A program made the translations under genes and the position numbers. 64,000 nt of DNA from Takakia lepidozioides (taxonomy: Eukaryota > Streptophyta > Takakiopsida > Takakiales > Takakiaceae), in contig CM060734.1 of NCBI GenBank assembly GCA_030704615.1, forward strand, positions 30,148,042 through 30,212,041, given 5' to 3'. Position 1 is the first letter of the stretch. Every line of letters begins with the position of its first letter. The notes beneath the pieces are model-generated. The model saw nothing but the letters and a program-made list of their open reading frames with translations, did no database searches and was not told the DNA's origin. Positions 36,383-46,600 of this stretch are shown here, one piece after another.

Positions 36383-37667
36383 GATGAAATGTGTCTCACT
36401 TCTCCGCCACCAAATGTAACCAACAGTCCTTGTGGCTAGCATATTTTGGTGCCGTATCCTATCTTAGCTTATTCTTCCTGCTGCAGCTTCTGTCTGGGGA
36501 TGTTGAAACTGAAAACATTGCTCCAGCACTGCTATCCAGAGGTTTTGTCAGGGGGAGCTTAACATCATGAATAGATGTGTATAAATCAATGTAGGTGTGA
36601 GACTTCGAAGCTTCACAAGGAATTTCTTAGGTGCTTTCCTGGCAGGGTGATTCACCTCGCCAATAATTAATGTAGATTAGGAAGACAAGTCAGTGTCTCC
36701 CCCTTGTGTCCAAATATGAAAAGGCAGTGCACCAACCCCTAACATCCTCCAGCGGTTGGAACACTTGACAAAACTGATGGATCTATTCCTCCCCACAGAA
36801 TAAGACTTTTGACAGTGAGGCAATGGCAGCCTTACACCAGCAATTTTGATAGACTGGATAGAGGGAGGCAGGGATGCTGATCTCAGTAGAGTGTTCTGTA
36901 GCTGTTTGACAACAGTAGCAGACGGGAAGGGCATCTGAGCTTCATTAGGATGGATGCAGTCTCTTTGGAAGATCTCAAAGCATCCTCTTTGACAGGAACT
37001 TGTTTACCAAGAGAAAGTTACTTCAATCACTTCGGTAAAAGATTGGTTAGTACAGTTTCAGCATCAGGGATTGTCTTTTGTAACATACAATATTGGAATC
37101 CCAGTACAATCCAGTTGAATCATTTTCTGCATGATCTACTCTCAACTGCCCCTAGTACTGTGGGTTCGAATACTGTATACAATGCCTGTCTTCTGTTGCA
37201 CCAAAGCTTGATCATATATGTAATGTTTGACTCATTGCTCTTCCATTCTTCTCTGCATGTTGTGTGTTCTTCTAATAACTGCCACAAGAACAAATCACAT
37301 CTTGAAAGCTGTCATATAGTTTGGCATCACATCCAACAACTGCCCACCTAATAATTGGATTTCTGTCCAGAGCTCTGAATGTTTTTGTGAAGAAAATTCA
37401 ACCAAGGGTGCAGGTAAGCGGCGGGCGTAACTATGACTCCCTCTAAGGATGCCTCATCACCTAAGTAGTGATGCATATGTGTGGATTAACAATATTCCCT
37501 TTAGGTGAACTTGGTGGCAGTCGCTACCAAAGGTTCTTCATGACATCGCTGGGTGTCCAGTGTAAAGATTGAGATGCACCATGTGTGAGAAGAGCGCAGG
37601 AACAGGGATGAATTACTATATCAAGATCTAAAGGGGATTAATTTCTGGGAAGGAATTACAGCTACTC
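36383..37667. other. Convergent 3' spacer between kinase and PPR genes
   Basis: Holds the 3' untranslated region of the kinase on the left. Two unassigned open frames (minus 36934-36677; plus 36950-37351) have no recognised features. Confidence 0.5.
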
Positions 37668-38144
37668 TTACAATGATTTCTCCAAAGCCAATCCCCAATA
37701 TGATGTTAAGCACTTCATTTGCCTTAACAATTTCCTTAGTTCAGTGTGGATTTCAGTTGTGGGTGTGACGTGTGCGGATGTATGCCATAGGTGGCCCATC
37801 TTGAGGTTGGCTCCTTCTTGACACCTCCGTCCTGCATCATTTTTCTCACTCCTACTGCCAGCAGCAGCATAGATATTTGAGAGTAGTACAGAAATTTGAG
37901 TCCTGTGGATCAACATATTCAGCTGCGCGTTCTGCTAGCTCCACCTTGCCATGAATCTGGCAGGCACCAAGCAAGGTCTCCCAGACTGCAGCATCTGATT
38001 TGATTGGGAATTTTTAATAAGTTCTCTGCTTCATCCAATCGCTCTCATGGCCAAAAAGGTCCATCAGGGAATGAAATCCTCCCACTGCAGGAGTGAGGCC
38101 ACGATCTTCATTCATGCAATCAAAGTAATGATGGCCATGATTCA
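37668..38144 (-). pseudogene. Decayed E/E+ tail of the PPR gene
   Basis: Minus-strand fragments directly after the PPR stop codon match the E/E+ region of PLS-class PPR proteins. They are LVNHGHHYFDCMNED with TPAVGGFHSLMDLFGH, then DAAVWETLLGACQIHGKVELAERAAEYV and LLSNIYAAAGS. The last block is HPTTEIHTELRKLLRQMK-like, read as VTPTTEIHTELRKLLRQMK. At least three frame shifts or stops separate them. No DYW deaminase domain is seen beyond. Confidence 0.8.
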
Positions 38145-40352
38145 CTAAGACCTCATGGCTTCATGCTTTGCAAAGGTCATACTCTCTGGTGCTAGGCCTT
38201 GCTGTTGCATTTGTTGAAATAGTTCGAGAGCCTCCCTACCACCACGCTGAGTGTATCCTGCAATCATCGTATTCCATGAGACCACATTCTTTTCAGGCAT
38301 TTTGTCAAAAACTTGACAGGCATCCTTCATGCTTCCACATTTGACATACATGTTAACAAGGGCAGTTGCCAGAGTGGTGTCTGGCACAATTCCAGCCTTC
38401 ATGATGTCTGTGTGGACCTCTTTGCCCTTTTCCAGTGCTTCTAGGCTGGCACACACGTTGAGAATGCAGCAGAGCATGACATTATTCGCAGTGAACCCTT
38501 GCTGTATCATTTGCTCATACAGTTCAAACGCCTCCCTATTCCACCCATGCTGAGCATATCCTGCAATCATAGCACACCATGACACGACATTTCGTTGAGT
38601 CATAGCGTCAAACACTTGAAACGCATCCTTCATGCTCCCAGATTTGGCATACATGTCTGCGAGAGCAGTCTCCAGAATAATATCTGGTGCAATTCCACAT
38701 TTGATGATGTCAGCATGGACCTCTTTGCCCTTTTCCAGGTCTCTTAGGCTGGCACAAGCGTTAAGAATGCAAACAAAAGTCACATTGTCTGGCACCACAC
38801 CCTCCTGTCCCATTTGCTCATACATCTCGAAAGCATACCTACGATAACCATGCTTAGCATATCCTGCGATCAATGCATTCCATGAAACCACATTTCGTTC
38901 AGCCATAGTGTCAAACACTTGACGTGCATCCCTCATGCTCCCACTTTTGGCATACATGGCAGCAAGGGCAGTATCCAGAATGACATCTGGTGCCATTCCA
39001 GCTTCAATGATGTCAGCATGGACCTTTTTGACCTTTCCGAGGTCTGTCAGGTTGGCACACGCTTTGAGAACACACATAAATGTGACATTGTTGGGCTTCA
39101 CCCCCTCCTGAATCATTTGCTCATACATCTGAAAAGCCCCCCTACTATACCCATGTTTAGCATATCCTGCGATCATCATATTCCACGCAACTACATTTCG
39201 TTGAGCCATATTGTCAAACACTCGACGTGCATCCCTTACACTCCCACATTTGCCATACATGGCAGCAAGGGAAGTCTCCAGAATGATATCAGGTACAATT
39301 CCAGCATTGATGATGTCAGCATGGATTTCCATGCCCTTTTCCAGGGCTCCTAGGCTGGAACAGGCATTGAGAGCGCAAATGAATGTGACTCTGTTGGGTC
39401 TCACTCCTTCCTGCTGCATTTGCTCATACATCTTCAAAGCCTCCCTACCACACCCATGCTGGAAATATCCTTCAATCATCGTACTCCAGGAGACCACATT
39501 TCGTTCAGCCATTTGGTCAAAAATTTGACGTGCATCCTCGATGCTCCAGCATTTGGCATACATGTCAGCAAGCACTGTCTCCAAAACCATGTCTGGTGCA
39601 ATTCCAGATTTGATCATGTCAGCATGGACCTCTTTGCCCTTTTCTAGGACGCCTAGGGTGGCACATGCATTGAGAACGGAAATGAATGTGACCCTGTCTG
39701 GCGTGACTCCTTCCAATTGCATTTGCTCGTACAACTCAAAAGCCTCCTTACCATACCCAAGCTTGGCATATCCTGTTATCATTATATTCCATGTAAACAT
39801 GTCTCGTTTAACTATTTTCTCAAACACTTGCCATGCATCCACCACACTCCCACACTTGGCATACATATTGACAAGGTTGTTGAGTAGAAAGATGTTTGGC
39901 TTCAATCCACTTCGGGTGATGTGGTTGTGCACCTGCTTTCCCTCTTCTAGGCATTCCATATGGATACACTCCTGCAAGATGCAGACATAAGTATCAGAGT
40001 CTGCCCTAATGTCTCCTTGGTTCAGAATCTGCAGCACATCTCTCAGTCGTCCTGCCTTACAAAGTGTCCTCACACGCCCACAGGTGTCAGAAGAGTTCTG
40101 GTTGCCTGCCTTTGCTGGTGCTTTAAGGTGGGTCAACTTGTCTGTAGCTCGTGTTGGACCAGACTCTTCCCTTTGACCGGAATCTCTTGGACCATGCATC
40201 ATTGCAGCTGGCTGTGCTTTTACCCATGGAGGGTTCAACCAACGCTCGATTGACAGGATCTCCTTTGTGGACTTATGTCTGAAGTCTGCAATCTTGGACC
40301 TTTCTGTGAACATCATCACCATAGGCAGCTGAGTAGCCATGGCTTCAACCAC
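38145..40352 (-). CDS. PLS-class pentatricopeptide repeat protein, C-terminally truncated
   Basis: PPR proteins bind organellar RNA and, in the PLS class, usually direct C-to-U editing. This single-exon frame of 735 codons contains an N-terminal region (possible organelle targeting; an alternative ATG gives MATQLPMVMMFTERS) and then about 19 PPR motifs. Six near-copies of a ~101-residue P-L-S triplet can be counted from the anchors MYAKCGS, NVVSWN.MIAGYA.HG, YEQM.QEGV.P and LEKGKEVHADII. The frame stops as FAKHEAMRS soon after the last QGLAPESMTF, where the next motif and the E domains would be expected. Those domains follow downstream as broken sequence. The protein therefore lacks E, E+ and DYW domains. 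It could bind RNA alone or with partners, or be a young pseudogene. Confidence 0.85.
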   Translation of the reverse strand: MVEAMATQLPMVMMFTERSKIADFRHKSTKEILSIERWLNPPWVKAQPAAMMHGPRDSGQREESGPTRATDKLTHLKAPAKAGNQNSSDTCGRVRTLCKAGRLRDVLQILNQGDIRADSDTYVCILQECIHMECLEEGKQVHNHITRSGLKPNIFLLNNLVNMYAKCGSVVDAWQVFEKIVKRDMFTWNIMITGYAKLGYGKEAFELYEQMQLEGVTPDRVTFISVLNACATLGVLEKGKEVHADMIKSGIAPDMVLETVLADMYAKCWSIEDARQIFDQMAERNVVSWSTMIEGYFQHGCGREALKMYEQMQQEGVRPNRVTFICALNACSSLGALEKGMEIHADIINAGIVPDIILETSLAAMYGKCGSVRDARRVFDNMAQRNVVAWNMMIAGYAKHGYSRGAFQMYEQMIQEGVKPNNVTFMCVLKACANLTDLGKVKKVHADIIEAGMAPDVILDTALAAMYAKSGSMRDARQVFDTMAERNVVSWNALIAGYAKHGYRRYAFEMYEQMGQEGVVPDNVTFVCILNACASLRDLEKGKEVHADIIKCGIAPDIILETALADMYAKSGSMKDAFQVFDAMTQRNVVSWCAMIAGYAQHGWNREAFELYEQMIQQGFTANNVMLCCILNVCASLEALEKGKEVHTDIMKAGIVPDTTLATALVNMYVKCGSMKDACQVFDKMPEKNVVSWNTMIAGYTQRGGREALELFQQMQQQGLAPESMTFAKHEAMRS

Positions 40353-42145
40353 AGCCTCACATATGTCAGACCGCTACCAAAGCTCCATTTATAAGAGGGA
40401 CCAACCTTGGACAACCTCCTGATAGCACTCCTGATAGACAACCTCCTCACTTTTGCTGCTTTTTCCATGACGAAGATAACTTCAAGCCACTGGAGCTACA
40501 ATCCAGTCCCTGAAAAATCATCATCATGCCAGCTCCAGTCACAAGCCCTCCCTGACAAACTGTCACAGCCTCAGTGAAGATAGCATCACACCTTATCAAA
40601 CCTATTGTCCCACCACCATGAAGGATCTGAGAAGAACTCCTGCCAGAGCCATTCTTTGCTTACTGCTTCGCCTGCATATTGAGGGATAGATCTTCATCAG
40701 GCCCTATGGTTGAGTATCATTAAGTTGTCATGACGATAAAAATCATTCTTTACATTCTTTCTTTTTTCCCTCTCTTCTTGTGCAAGGATGACACACACAA
40801 ATCGAGAAATGGTCCAAAGTTCCTGTTTGTATCAAGATAAGTCATACTACCGCAGTGAGCCCCTCACAAAGGTAGTTTCTGGTCCCTTTTGTTCTGCCCA
40901 AACTGGTCACGGGGATATGGCCACAAGGCTACAGCAAACAATGTCTGATGAGCACATCTCTTCCCGTGAACCTGTAGGCTTTGACTTGCTGATTTACCTT
41001 CTTTCTATGAGGATCAGAAATGCTAGACAGCTTACCTGCATGAACTGACTCTTAGGCAATCCCTTCAGCAATAGTTGCTTTTGGGCTGTTTGTGGCCCCT
41101 CTCTCTCCCCAAGCCAATCTTCCTTCCCCATAACCTCCAAACCCCTACACTTCTCTTTCTTCACTACAGCGAATGACAGCAAGGCAGTCAAGAAGTTGCA
41201 AAATGGCAGGGCACTGGATATGTCAGGGCTACAGTGTGAATTCATCAAGCATGCGGCAACAACTTTGGCCCCATTTATAGCACACCTCTTCAGTGAAGCG
41301 GTGCAACAAGGCTTTCCAACAGAGTGGACACACAGCATCATCCACCCCCTCTTCAAGAACGGTGCAGGCTCGCACCGACCAACTATCACACAATTATGGT
41401 GCCTTGACTGGCTAAACTGTTTGGGGCAGTAGTGGCCATGGAACTGGATGATTGGCTGAGTCCTCTCAGATGCGTGCTATGGGGGAAGCAGGTTGTCTTC
41501 CACTATGAGGATCAGAAATGCTTGGCAGCTTACCTGCACAAGGCCTTGACCCTCAGACAATCCCTTGAGCAGTAGTTGCTTTTGGGCTGTTTTTTGGCTC
41601 TGGTTTTGTTTCCTCTCTCTTGTTTTTTCCATTTTGTCCCATAAGCTCTTTGAGCTTTCCGCGGACGTCATAAAGTACCATTTCACCTCATTTCATTTCT
41701 CTTTCTTGTTTCTTGCTTCCTCTTGTCCACCATAAGCTCTTTGAGCTTTCCAAGAACGTTATTAAGTATCATTTCATTTCACTTCCTTTTTCTTTACTGG
41801 TAGGTGGGACAACCTGCAACGTGAGGACTGCCTATGCCCTGCTTGAGCTGGGAAATTGGAAGTGAAGAATATTTCTTCTTTCTTCTTTCATTGATCTTAG
41901 TATGAGATCCATGGGAGATGCAATTCTCTATTCTGTGATACCCACTCTCTCGTGGAGGTCTTCCATTACGAGGATCAGAAATGCTTGGCATTCCCTGCAT
42001 GAGTCCTTGACCCTTAGACAATCCCTTGAGCAATAGTTGCTTTTGGGCTGATTGGGCAGCCCCTCTCTCTTTCTTGTTCTTTCTCTTGTCCCATAAGCTC
42101 TTTGAGCTTTCTGCAGACGTTATAAGGTACCATTTCATTTCTTCT
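40353..42145 (+). mobile_element. LINE fragments with RT core and repeated 3' ends
   Basis: 40840-40960 is a plus-oriented copy of the (GA)n-tailed LINE 3' end (TTTCTGGTCCCTTTTGTTC, GGCTACAGCAAACAATGTC). 41170-41470 encodes the RT N-terminal region (FIKHAATTLAPFIAHLF, QQGFPTEWTHSIIHPLFK, then KLFGAVVAMELDDWL after a shift). Three copies of a unit with GAGGATCAGAAATGCT, encoding an end like LRQSLEQ-stop, lie at about 40990-41120, 41500-41700 and 41960-42145. The latter two continue to the CATAAGCTCTTTGAGCTT hairpin and a CATTTC tail. 40353-40780 should include the 5' flank of the PPR gene. Confidence 0.65.
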
Positions 42146-43600
42146 CTGTCTCAAGGAGATTGTCACTGCAATCACCTGCACATCTCATTCAGGGCTAACG
42201 CAGCTGTGCTGGAATCAATGTTCTTGTCTGGCATTATGTTAGTACAAGACCTTCCATCAATTCACAATAACATTGACTCTGTGCAAGGGATGTGTCTTGG
42301 AGGTTGTCTTACCCTGGTGGATAAAAATTCCCACAACTGGCTCCCCCAGGCTTTGTATCTGGACTGCGTTCAAAAGGGAATTGTGGCTCTGAACTGTTCC
42401 AAACGAACTACCACAATGTGTGTCATATATGTGGTAACCAGATCTTCACAGTCCGTGGTGAGGTGACTGTCCTACTTTTACCTCGCGGGGGTGCTATGCG
42501 TGAGCGGGGCCGTAACCCTCAGCACCAGAAAACTCCTGGTAGGTAGGTTCCTCAAAACAGGTATCCCACGCAAGCTATGTGAACACATACATCTCTCTCT
42601 TTTATGCAATGAATGGAAAGAGGAGAGATGTATCAAACTAATCAGGAGGTACTGGAAAACCCGATGGAAGGAAGACAAAGGGGTTGATTACACTGACGTT
42701 TCTCTAGAACCGTACTTCGACCAGGCGTGGGTACTATAAGCCCAAAAACAGACAAAGAGCTATGTGTATACCTGTCTTGGCAAACCGGTGAGAAGTCATA
42801 GCCTTCACTTGCAAAGGTGTCGTCTCCGGTATGGCCAGGGTGTCTGCCCATTTCAACTCCACAGCCTGACCGTCTACTACGCTGCACGATACGAGGCCTC
42901 CGACACGTTCACCGCAAGAAGAAGACATGGACTTAGGCATGGCTACAGCCTGCGCGCTCTTCGGAATGCCGAAGCAAGCTGCCATCACCGTGACAAGGAC
43001 TCGACAATCCTGTAACAACTCACAAAATGATCGGTAGTGTTGCAAGTTTCTACGTTGAGGGCAGTCAATTGGCCTGTTACAAGGGATGTAAAGAGAACTT
43101 CCCTGCCTTCCTCAACAACCGCATCCTGCTTCTGCCACCCCAGTCCCACCCTGCATTGAGCAATTTTCTCATAACATATCGTCACTTCAAAACATCCCAT
43201 CTCCTTCAATGCCCTGAACATCCCACCCCCTCCGCAGGGCACAACGGTCTGGAGTACATGTACATGAGCACAGGCTTGTCCTACATGGCAATCTCGGAAA
43301 AGTATTTCCATTCCCAAATACTCTCGAGTCTGACGTTATCTCCATCATGCCTCGAAGCTTGTGCATAGATTTGACAAACCCTTTCTCTCACGTTTCCTCC
43401 CCCGGTTGCTTCCCTAGTGCAACTGCGTTGACCCCTATTATCTAAGGACTCCCTCTGAATTCTGTCTAAGGATAGACAAGCAAGACAAGCGACTCAATCG
43501 TAGGCAACAGTAGCCGAGCTTTTAGGCAAAGTGCAAAACAACAGGATCGGTGGTGGGACACGTGCGGGATGGGCAGAGAGAGAAGTGACGAGTCTTTATC
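42146..43600. other. Unassigned sequence between LINE debris and lipase gene
   Basis: Medium-length frames occur on both strands (plus 42491-42739, 42764-43015, 43027-43368; minus 43317-42985). I recognise no family. The plus-strand stretch 42590-42740 is lysine/arginine-rich and could be coding. The lipase promoter and leader should be near 43380-43629. Confidence 0.3.
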
Positions 43601-43629
43601 CAGGTCCGCGCGGTGGGGAGCAGTCACAA

Positions 43630-46600
43630 ATGCCCCTGCTTGCGGGCGTCTATCGGTGCCCGGAGGTGCGCTACAGGATCTCACGGTTCCCTCCTCATTC
43701 GAGTGCGATCTATGGTGGCATTCGCATTGCTTCAGCTTCTAGATTGGAAGGTGAGCACTTCCCTGCCAATTGCTTGCGTGTTTGTGTTGGTAATTAGGAT
43801 AACAACGAACTAGATCTAGTTCGCGTGATGAGACTCCGGACTGTTGAGTCTTTACCGCAAGGTGACTTGTTGCAAGGTCCGTTGTTAAAATCTGCTGAAC
43901 TCCAAGGGAATTGCGGTGGGTGTCGGTGCTATTGATGCATGCTGGGAGGTCGACTCTTAATTGTCTTAACCACAGATGGATTGATCTGTTGTTATGAACT
44001 TCAGATTTCCCAGTGGATCTGACTGAGTATCTGCTGTGTACTGTCGTTAGAAATACTTGCTTCTGTCGTTGAGCATTTCACATGTGTATCTACGGTGGTG
44101 ACTTGAGCAGTTATTCTTGAAGATAGCCACGGATTTCAGTGATGTTTGATAAGTGATTTAAAAACGATTGTAGTTCCCTTGGGGATCTTTCCTGTATTTG
44201 TGAATTGCGGCACAGAAGCCATCAGTTCGTTCAAGGCTTTCGGCACTTTCCAAGATTGTTTGCTTTCTGAGAAGAGATAAATGGTCCCGGTGATTTCTTT
44301 CCACTCTTTCCTCATGCGCCTGGAGTTCATGGCGTCAACTGTCGTAGCATATGAGTGAAACAGTGCAAGAGAGGGGGGCGACAGCCCCATGGAGACAGAC
44401 GGCCAGGAAGAGAATCTGACATCCCTTTCTTTTCAGTGATCTGGAGGCCCTGATGTTGCTGATTAGATCGATGAAGCAAGTCAAGTAAACAGCAATCACC
44501 AGCACTAATATGTGGAAGTTGCTTCAAAACATGAGCTCAGATTGGTAATCGTAGTTGATGTTCGTGTGTGTCTTAAGAGACATCTCAGTTTAATTTTTTT
44601 GAAATTTTTTAATTTCTATTTGGATCAGCAAAAAAGATGGCAGAGAGTAGCTGATTCTACTATTAGGGTGTCCCTTTTACTGTTTGCACACGGTAGTACA
44701 TAACTATGTCATTGACTAAGTTCTTTCAGTCGAAGGTCTCATGAATCTCTTGAAATACTCTGCAGCAAGTAATGGCAGAAAGAGAGAGGAAGGTGTAACA
44801 AGAATGAAAGCTGTAAGTGAAGGCATCAGCAACATGTCATTGCCAGTCGTACAGCACCACAGTGAGAGGGTGCTGCAGGTGGATGCGCAACCCAACCATC
44901 TCTTGATTCTCGTCCACGGTATATTTGCCAGGTCACCATCTCTCTTGCTCTCTCTCTTTTGTAAGATATCCCCGGATCAATTTTGCCAGAGATTCTGATT
45001 CATTAATTTGTGCTGTCTTACAGTCCAAATGACTGGAAGTATATGGAAGGAGAGTTGAAGAACCGACTCAGCAACAAGTTCTTGATCCATGGTATGTTTT
45101 TCAAGACAAAATTTCATGAAGTTGGAAATCAAACACAATTTTTGATTGGAAGCAGTTCATTACATAAACTTGGTGCACAATTATGTCTCACCTTCTGACC
45201 AGGGTGTAGACACCACCAGGCACACGACCCTGCCCTCAGTACTGGCAGAGATATGTACTACTGTCTCCCAACCCTTTCTAGATAATCCTCGATCAGCCCA
45301 TTTAAAGCAGAGGGTGAGTTTTGTGTGACACTCATATCATTTAGTGGTTGGTAAATAGTTACAATTTGTATGGTTTCAATTACCTCTTTGGAAACGATAC
45401 TGGACTGTAGTTCGATGTCCACACTGGTAGCATGCTTAGTAATCAGGGGAAGTGTTGTATCCATGGGCGCAGCAAGTTCTGTCAACTCATATCTGCAGAC
45501 TTTAGCGGGCATTGATTTGGCGGGTAGGCGCTTGGCTGATGAGGTAAACCACCCAGGCACATAAAGAGCAACACACACCCAGTTCCTTTGCTGCTTTTCC
45601 CATTCTTTAATGATGTTTCTATCTACGTTGTAAGCTTTAGGTGTTCCTTGACAAATGAGGTGCTAACCTCTTTCAGAGTCTGGGCTTCATGATACTTATG
45701 GCGATTTCAGATGAAGGTCTGCTTGAGGCAAGCAGTTCGTCAAGGCCACACGTGTTGGTTGGGTCATTGCATCTGAAATGAATTACAGTTCTCCTTCACT
45801 TATCTGTGCAGGTAATGCAAATTGTGGGGAGAAATCCAAGCTTGAAACGGATCTCATTTGTAGCCCACTCATTGGGTGGCCTTTTTGTGCGGTATGCGAT
45901 TGCTGCACTGTATGTATGCCAAGATAACTACAATGAAGCCTCTTTTCTGTTGAATGACCCGGAGAGCAGAGGTGGGGAGTTTCCAGATGCTAGTAGCCTA
46001 CTGCATCAGCGTGCCCAGGTGGCTGGATTAGAGCCTGTCAGCTTCATAACGCTTGCTACCCCCCATCTAGGAGTGAGGGGGAAGAAACAGGTAGCTTACT
46101 TTCCCTAAGAAGTACGCGGATAGCTTTTGTAAGAAGCTTATGTCTTTCTGACTGAGTGCATTGTAAACAAGATCTGGTTGGTTTGGAATGTGTCAACTCT
46201 TTGAGTGTCATTTAATTTGGATGTCCAGAGGTAAGAAACAGGTACATTGTAATTGGTGCTTGTTTTACTCTTTCACGGTTTAGGAAGATGGATGCAGAAG
46301 AGTCTCGCAGGAAGGGTGAACAAACTCTCTTTGGAGTAGTGTGAATGGTGCTAGTGCGAATCACTTGTACTAGAGTAGCTTCTATCTTTCAGGAGACTAT
46401 GTTAGGATAAGCTGGGAAAGAACTGCTAATATTTTTAAACTGCTGCAGCTACCATTTTTGCTGGGAGTGCCAGTCCTGGAGAAGCTGGCACCACCATTGG
46501 CACCATTTGTGGTGGGACGGACAGGACGACAACTCTTTCTGAAGGATGGAAAGTCTAGTGACCCCCCTCTACTCTTGCGCATGGCCTCTGACTGTGCAGA

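Noticed and set aside
38329-39990. Plus-strand frames of 70-149 codons
   Set aside because: They are antisense shadows of the repetitive PPR gene and share its 303-bp periodicity.
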